A DNA stretch of 12,157 nucleotides from Bolinopsis microptera (taxonomy: Eukaryota; Ctenophora; Tentaculata; Lobata; Bolinopsidae), in contig NW_026971971.1 in NCBI RefSeq assembly GCF_026151205.1, positions 1-12,157 on the forward strand, in the 5' to 3' direction. Made by a program: the position numbers and the translations under genes. Below, piece by piece: positions 7,427 through 12,157 of this stretch; position 1 is the stretch's first letter, and each line of letters begins with the position of its first letter. The notes below the pieces were generated by a model, which was not told where the DNA came from, searched no databases, and saw only the letters and a program-made list of their open reading frames with translations.

Positions 7427-9700
7427 CGAGGAGGAGGAAAACCCGGGGGGGGAGACTGAGGGGGGCTGAAAGGGGGGAGGCTGACGAAAGGGCCCGAGAA
7501 GGGGGGGAGGGAAATGAGGTAAACTGGGAAAGGGATGGGGAGGAGGAAAGGGGTGAGGAGGGTCTTTTGGGGGAAATTGGAAATGAGGAAAGGATTTACC
7601 CCCGAGAGGGAGGAGGAGGGGGGAAAATCCCGGAGGGGGAATTCAAAGGAAAAGGGGGACTCCCGGAAAGGGAAAAGGAGGAAAAGGGGATCAAAGGGGG
7701 GATTGGAAAAAAATGAAAAAAGGGGGGGAATGAGGAAAAAACTGAAAGGGGGAGGAGGAGAAAGGGGGGGGACTGGGGAAAAGGACTGAGGAAAGGGGGA
7801 AAGGAAAAATGGGTTTGGAAAGGTGAGGAAAGGGGGACTGAGGGGAGGAAGGGGACCGAAAGGGGGGAAGGGGGAAGGAGGAGGAAAAGGGGGGAAGGGA
7901 AAGGGCCCGGAAAAAGGAGGGTGAGGAAAGGGGGAAAATGGGGGGGAGGAAAAAGGGATGATGGTTTAGGGGGGAAAGAAATGGAAGGGGGAAAAGGGGG
8001 AAAGGAATCAGGGGGGGAGGAAAGGGGGACTGAGAAAGAAAAGAAAAAGGAGGAGGGGTGGGAGGAGGGTTTAAAGGGAAGAACAGGAGGAAAAGGAAAA
8101 AGGGGGGCTTGGGGGGGGGCTGGGAGGGGGGAAGGAGGAATGGGAGAAAGGAAGGAAGGCCCGAGGAGGGGGGAATGAGGGGAAAAGGGAGGGGGGTGAA
8201 AAAGGAGGAAAGGAAAGGGCCCCCGGAAAGGGGACCCCCGGAGGTGGAACCAGGGGAGGAAAGGGGGAGGGGGGGGAGGAATGTTAAGGGACTGATGGAG
8301 GGGACTGAGAAGGGGAGGGGTTTGGGGGGAAAGGGAAATGAGGAGGGGGGGGAGGAAAAAAGGAAATTTGGGGGGGAAACCGGGAAAAAACCCAGGGGGA
8401 GGAAACCCGGGGGAGGAAAAAGGAACCCCCCGGAGGGGGGAGGGGACTGAAAAGGGGGATGAGGAGGGGCCCGAAAAAAATTTCCTGAAAAAAGGAGGAG
8501 GGGCCCGAGGGGGTACGAAAAGGGGGGGGCCTTTAAAGGGGGATGGCTTTTAAGGGGGAAAAAGGCCCGAGGGAATGGAAATGGGGGGGTGGGCTGAGAG
8601 GGGGGGAGGAGGAGGATCCGGGGGGGGGACTCCCGGAGGGGGAAAAATCAGGGAAAAGGAAAAAGGAAAGGGGGGAGGATAAGGAGGGGCTTTTGGGAAA
8701 AAGAGAAAAGGAAAGGGCTGGGAGAAAATGAAAGGGGGGAGGGGGGGGAGAAAAAGGGGGGGACCCGGGAGAAGGGGTGAGGGGAGGAGATGATGAGAAG
8801 GGGGTGAGGGGGGAGGTTGGGAGGGGACTGAGGACCCAGGGGGAAGAGGGAAAAGGAAAGAAGGGGGGGAGGAGGAACCCCCGGAGGAGGAAGGACTGGA
8901 AGGGGGGAAAAAAACTTTTAGGAGGAAAAGGAATGAGGAAAGAAGGCTGAGGAGGAAAGAAATGAGAAAGGGAAGAGGAGGAGGACTCCCGGAGGGGGGA
9001 GGACAGGGGAAAAAAAAGGGGGGGCCCGAAAAGGAGGAGGACTGTGGGGGAAAGGGGAAAAGGAAAGGAAAAACTGAAAAAAAGGGGAGGAGGGGGACCC
9101 CCCGGGGGAAAAGGGCTGAGGAGGAAGGGGAGGACCCGGGGGGGAGAAGGGTTTAAAGGGGGAAAAGGAAATGGGGGAGGGAAATGAGGAAACTGAAGGG
9201 AAAAAAATGAAGGGGGAAGAGGAGGATGGAAAAGAAAAGGGGGGGAGGGGACCCCGGGGAGGAAAACCCGGAGGAGGACTCAGGAGGAGGAAAAGGGGGG
9301 GGGGGAGGAGGGCTGTTTTGGGTGATGAAGGGGGAAATGGAAGGGAAAAGGGGGAGGAGTGGAGGAAGGGTGAAAGGGGGGGGGAAAGGGAAAAGGACCC
9401 GGGGGGGGATCCCGGAAAAACCCAGGAGGGGAACCCCCGGGGGAAAAGGGGGAAACCCAAAGGAAGGGGGGGAGGGGTGGGGGAAAGGGTGAGGGGGAGG
9501 GCTGACGATTTCCTGAGAAGGAGGAGGACCGAGGAGATACTGAAGGGGATGGCCTGAGGGGGAAAAGGCCCCGAGGAGGGTGGGGGGAAAGGGGGAAAAG
9601 GGTGAGGGGAAAGCCCGGGGGGAGGATTTACTTGGGGGGGGAGGGGGGGAGGCTCAGGAGGGAAAAGGGTCCCGGAGGAAAAAACTAAGGAGGAGGAAAA
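7427..9700 (+). repeat. Purine-rich (G/A) satellite-like tract, right block
   Basis: It has the same composition and words (CCCGGAGG, ACTGAGG, GCTGAGG, ATGAGG, TTTAAAGG) as 5391-7180. It starts directly at the broken end of the 10-bp array copy at 7426 and fades into mixed homopolymer sequence near 9700. Open frames within it are composition artefacts. Confidence 0.7.
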
Positions 9701-10079
9701 TCCCGGAAAAAAAGAGGCCCAAAAAGGGGCCCCTTAAAGAAAAAAACCCGCCCGACCCCCCTGTGGGAGGGGGGCCGCAGCCCCCCCCCCCCCCCCCCCC
9801 CCGGGGGCCGGGCCCAAAACGCCCCTTTTTAAATTTTGGGGGGCAAATTTTCCCCCAAAAAAAAAACTAAAGTTTCTAAAACCCAAAAATGCCCCAATTT
9901 TGGCCCAGAAAATTTAAAACTTTTTTTTAAAAGAAATTTTTTGGGGTATTTTTATAATGCCCCTTTAAAATTTTTTTCAAATTTTTAAAGGGAGGGGCAC
10001 CCAAAAAGGGGGGGGGGGCGCCCCAAAAGGGGGGCCCCCCTTTTTTTTTTTTTGGGAGGGGGGGGCCAACAGGCAAACG
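9701..10079. other. Homopolymer-inflated spacer with a C run of 22
   Basis: A mixed stretch of A, T, G and C runs without a credible open frame. It includes 22 consecutive C residues at 9781-9802 followed by GGGGGCCGGG. Unlike the other C runs in the window, this one lacks the TATATGGG-type end, so I do not assign it to the module. Confidence 0.45.
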
Positions 10080-10425
10080 TTTTCGGGGAATGAGGAAGAG
10101 GAGGAGGAAGGGGCTCAGGGGACTTAGGAGAAATGAAAGGAGGGAATGAGGAGGGAAAAAGAAAGGAAGGAAAGGGGAAAAAAGAAGGAGGGGGGAACCC
10201 GGGGAAAGGACGAGGGGGAAAAAAGGACTGATTGAAAGGGTGGAGGAGGGGGAAAGAGGAAAAGGGGGACCCCCGGGGGGGACGGGGGAGGAAAAAAAGG
10301 GGGAGATGAAAGGGAAAGGAAAGGGGACCAAAGGGGGGGCCCCCCTCCCTCCTCCCCCCCTCCCCCCCCTTCATCCCCCCCTTCCCCTTCCCCCCTCAGC
10401 CTCAGTCCTCCTCATTCCCTCCCCC
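10080..10425. repeat. Purine-to-pyrimidine strand switch (inverted purine satellite)
   Basis: 10080-10340 is purine-rich on the plus strand and contains GAATGAGG words (10088, 10144). From about 10341 to 10425 the same strand becomes pyrimidine-rich, with CCTCAGCCTCAGTCCTCCTC and then ATTCCCTC. Its reverse complement reads GAGGGAATGAGGAGGACTGAGG, cut here by wording as GAATGAGG, AGGACTGAGG and GCTGAGG, the same vocabulary as the purine tract. The satellite therefore turns over at about 10341, as expected if the right-hand module is an inverted copy of the left-hand one. Confidence 0.6.
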
Positions 10426-10570
10426 GCATCCCAAATGTTATTTCCATTTTTTGTCCCCGTTTTTTTTTCCCCTTTTTTTTTTTCCCTTTTTAAAATATAG
10501 GGTACCGGACAAAAAACAATGATCCCCCATATAACAGCAAAAATTGAACATTTTGTTTAGCAATTTAGGT
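10426..10570 (+). repeat. AT-rich flank of the 10-bp array (clean copy)
   Basis: This stretch precedes the array and has a degraded direct copy at about 7190-7357. Landmarks are TTTTTTGTCC, AAAATATAGGGTACCGGAC and AATGATCCCCCATATAAC. Its left part still has T and C runs; from about 10490 rightward the sequence looks normal. No open frame is present. Confidence 0.65.
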
Positions 10571-10685
10571 GTCCATTAATGTCCGCTAATGTCCGTAAAT
10601 GTCCGTCTATGTCCGCCTATGTCCGTCTATGTCCGCCTATGTCCGCCTATGTCCGCCTATGTCCGCCTATGTCCGCCTATGTCCT
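10571..10685 (+). repeat. 10-bp tandem array, unit ATGTCCGCCT
   Basis: About eleven and a half units repeat with an exact 10-base period. The right-hand units are identical (GTCCGCCTAT), while the left-hand ones vary at two or three positions (CATTA, GCTAA, GTAAA, GTCTA), with GTCC kept in all. A gradient from diverged to uniform is typical of arrays growing by slippage or unequal exchange at one end. Because 10 is not a multiple of 3, all three frames are repeated and an open frame at 10579-10791 results. Its protein is a 10-residue repeat that I do not consider real. Confidence 0.92.
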
Positions 10686-10726
10686 GTCCTTTTTGGATTC
10701 TATCAGACAAGCGGACATAGACGGAC
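10601..10726. repeat. Hairpin: array units paired with an inverted 16-mer
   Basis: GCGGACATAGACGGAC at 10711-10726 is the exact reverse complement of GTCCGTCTATGTCCGC at 10601-10616, and again of 10621-10636. The array can thus fold onto its right flank with a loop of about 75-95 bases. This is a short inverted continuation of the array after the spacer 10686-10710. Confidence 0.85.
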
Positions 10727-10732
10727 GTGACA

Positions 10733-10752
10733 CCCCCCCCCCCCTATATGGG
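10733..10752 (+). repeat. C run followed by TATATGGG (module end)
   Basis: Twelve C residues precede TATATGGG. The same arrangement occurs on the minus strand at 4920-4821 with a greatly longer C run. The sequence to the right (TTCACGCCAGCCACGC and onward to about 10825) is still shared, in degraded form, with 4756-4707, so this is a landmark within the module and not its outermost edge. Confidence 0.55.
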
Positions 10753-10808
10753 TTCACGCCAGCCACGCTACCAGCAAAGTTGGTTCACTAAAAAGTCATA
10801 CATCCCCT

Positions 10809-10997
10809 TTAATAATCCCAGAATGTGTTGTTTTCTGTTCGTCTGTGTAATTTTCCGAGCGGCTTAATCAAAAAACGGTAAGAGTTATGGGGCCGGTTTT
10901 TTCGGTATAGTGCCGACAAAACTATGAGGAAGTCAAATGGTGAATTTTTTTTAAAATCCGCAGGTGGTAAGTGGTTTAATTGATGGTTTGTACACAA
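10809..10997 (-). other. Short open frame, 62 codons, unrecognised and probably non-coding
   Basis: The frame would give a 62-residue peptide starting MCTNHQLNHLPP and ending TENNTFWDY. I see no signal peptide, domain motif or known family pattern. It overlaps one of a pair of direct repeats (10861 and 11012), which suggests it lies in repeat-derived DNA. It could be a chance frame or a remnant of a repeat-encoded protein, and I do not call it a gene. Confidence 0.2.
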
Positions 10998-11049
10998 ATG
11001 TTACATAAAATGGCTTGAGCAGAACGGCAAGAGTTACGGGGGCTCGTCT
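10861..11049 (+). repeat. Pair of diverged direct repeats about 151 bp apart
   Basis: GGCTTAATCAAAAAACGG then TAAGAGTTATGGGG starting at 10861 is similar to GGCTTGAGCAGAACGG then CAAGAGTTACGGGG starting at 11012. Most of about 34 bases agree, and several differences are A/G or T/C changes. This looks like two members of a local dispersed or tandem repeat. Nothing else in the intervening stretch is recognisable. Confidence 0.5.
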
Positions 11050-12119
11050 CTCATAATTGGGTTAGCCCGGGAAGATTCGCTGTAACGTTATCCCAAATAA
11101 GCTTATTAAGGAGATAGAGGGGGGACTGATAGTGTTTGGGGACTGTTTGGACTGCAGAGAGAGAGAGTTCATACGACAATGTTTGTGCGTGTTTTCAAAT
11201 ATAATTGGCGGGTGTGCTGCGGAGTTAACAAGGGTTTAATTTCTATAAAGATTTAAATAAAAAATGGAAAGTGGTTCGAGAAGGGTGTGATGAGGTTTAA
11301 TAGTCGGTGTTCAGACCTATGATCATTGATCATGGAATGTGGTGCCTAATGGCTAATAATGACTTTATTATCCACAAGAAAGAACTGGTTATGAGACCGC
11401 GCGCGTTCAGCATACAACTTTCAGGGGTACGGCTTTTCGTTTTTTGATTTTACAAAGCAACTTTTAATGATTATTAATTGAATTGAAATAAATTTTCGTG
11501 CACAACAGAATGAATGGTTAATAATTTAATATATATGTAGACCAAGGTCTGTGCACGGGATGCTTCCTGGAAGAATCCAGTTCTTTTAGCGGGGCACCCT
11601 ACCTAAAGCCAAATTGAGATATAATAATCATATTCCTAGAGAAATAATCAGAAATCGAATACCAATCAAATAATATGATATATTAGGAGTAGTAACCATA
11701 TTTTACTATGCAAAATGCCCCAACCTCATAGTGTAAATTTAATATAGAATTCAAATTCCATATCATCATTAAACCTCAATAGTCATATATAGGCCCAAGC
11801 AAAATTAAATAACTTCTTATATACCTTACTGTCATACTACAAATTAATTAAACATTTGAAATCTGTTAACCATAGGAATAAATTTCTAAACCTGATGCAA
11901 GTGGAGAATAATTTAGATTGCAATAATGAATGCCTAATGTGTGTACATCTGTCAATGGTCCTTGTAAAAAAGTCTGTTAAAGAGATATGAGTAACTGAAT
12001 ATAGAAGAAAAAACAGAAGTTGTCGTCTGTTGAAAAATAAATAAAATATCTAGAATATAAAATTAGAATATAAAATAACATTCGTCAATGTGTCGTCAAT
12101 AAACTGTACAATTATCAAA
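11050..12119. other. AT-rich intergenic stretch without recognised gene
   Basis: Sequence quality looks normal. I see no coding similarity, tRNA or rRNA. Minor items are an (AG)6 microsatellite at 11156-11167, a near-palindrome ATGATCATTGATCAT at about 11320-11334, and a doubled TAGAATATAAAA word near 12051-12075. Frequent stops in all frames argue against exons of any size. Confidence 0.5.
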
Positions 12120-12157
12120 TGTAAAAAAATGGGGAACAGCCCCCCAAAAAAAATTTT
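12120..12157. other. Homopolymer-run edge
   Basis: The sequence changes to short runs of A, G, C and T (GGGG, CCCCCC, an A run of eight, TTTT). This is the texture of 1741-4700, suggesting that another low-quality stretch begins at the right border. Confidence 0.5.

Noticed and set aside
7423-9557. Series of 60-130 codon frames with charged repeats
   Set aside because: All are composition effects of the purine tract. They have no consistent frame and share the homopolymer corruption.
10571-10685. CRISPR array
   Set aside because: The period is only 10 bases, with no spacers and no cas genes, in a eukaryotic context.
10579-10791. 70-codon frame with repeated MSAYVRLCPP
   Set aside because: It is a translation of the 10-bp tandem array. 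All three frames are open by the repeat, and the tail runs into the C run.
11550-11610. Possible tRNA-like GC-rich patch in AT-rich sequence
   Set aside because: I could not form a cloverleaf with a T-loop GTTCRA and a matching acceptor stem.

Overview
The window looks like a piece of a metazoan (probably invertebrate) nuclear genome. It has one recognisable protein-coding piece, the N-terminal exon of a cullin-3 gene on the minus strand (981-1187) with an intron donor and a plausible acceptor. The rest is AT-rich non-coding DNA and repeats. I see no prokaryotic gene structure, viral gene, tRNA, rRNA or CRISPR array. I cannot place the organism more closely.

Layout. 61-1740 is ordinary-looking AT-rich sequence. 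It holds a 364-bp foldback with a perfect 30-nt core (192-555), the CUL3 exon, and a cluster of CACCTG/AACACCTG motifs just upstream of the exon. From about 1741 to 4700 the sequence is made almost wholly of short homopolymer runs and looks inflated or corrupted. 4707-5200 reads as a degraded inverted copy of 10571-10825 and contains a 90-base G run. 5391-7180 and 7427-9700 are a purine tract (G/A on the plus strand) with scattered CCCGGAGG and CTGAGG words. Between them, 7181-7426 is a degraded direct copy of 10426-10617. 10080-10425 switches from purine-rich to pyrimidine-rich. 10571-10685 is a clean 10-bp tandem array (unit ATGTCCGCCT), followed by a short inverted match to itself and a C run ending in TATATGGG. 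10750-12120 is clean AT-rich DNA with no gene I recognise, and the homopolymer texture returns in the last 40 bases.

How it fits together. The same module (C run plus TATATGGG, 10-bp array, AT-rich flank, purine satellite) appears pointing inward from both sides of about 4.7-10.8 kb. This suggests a roughly 6.1-kb foldback-like element or a large inverted repeat with tandem subrepeats in its arms and a purine satellite core. The main caution is sequence quality. Two independent comparisons (the 7181-7426 copy against its clean partner, and the CUL3 exon against the family sequence) show changes dominated by extra bases in homopolymer runs. Long open frames in the middle of the window are therefore not genes. 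The true length and sequence of the repeat core cannot be read from this assembly.
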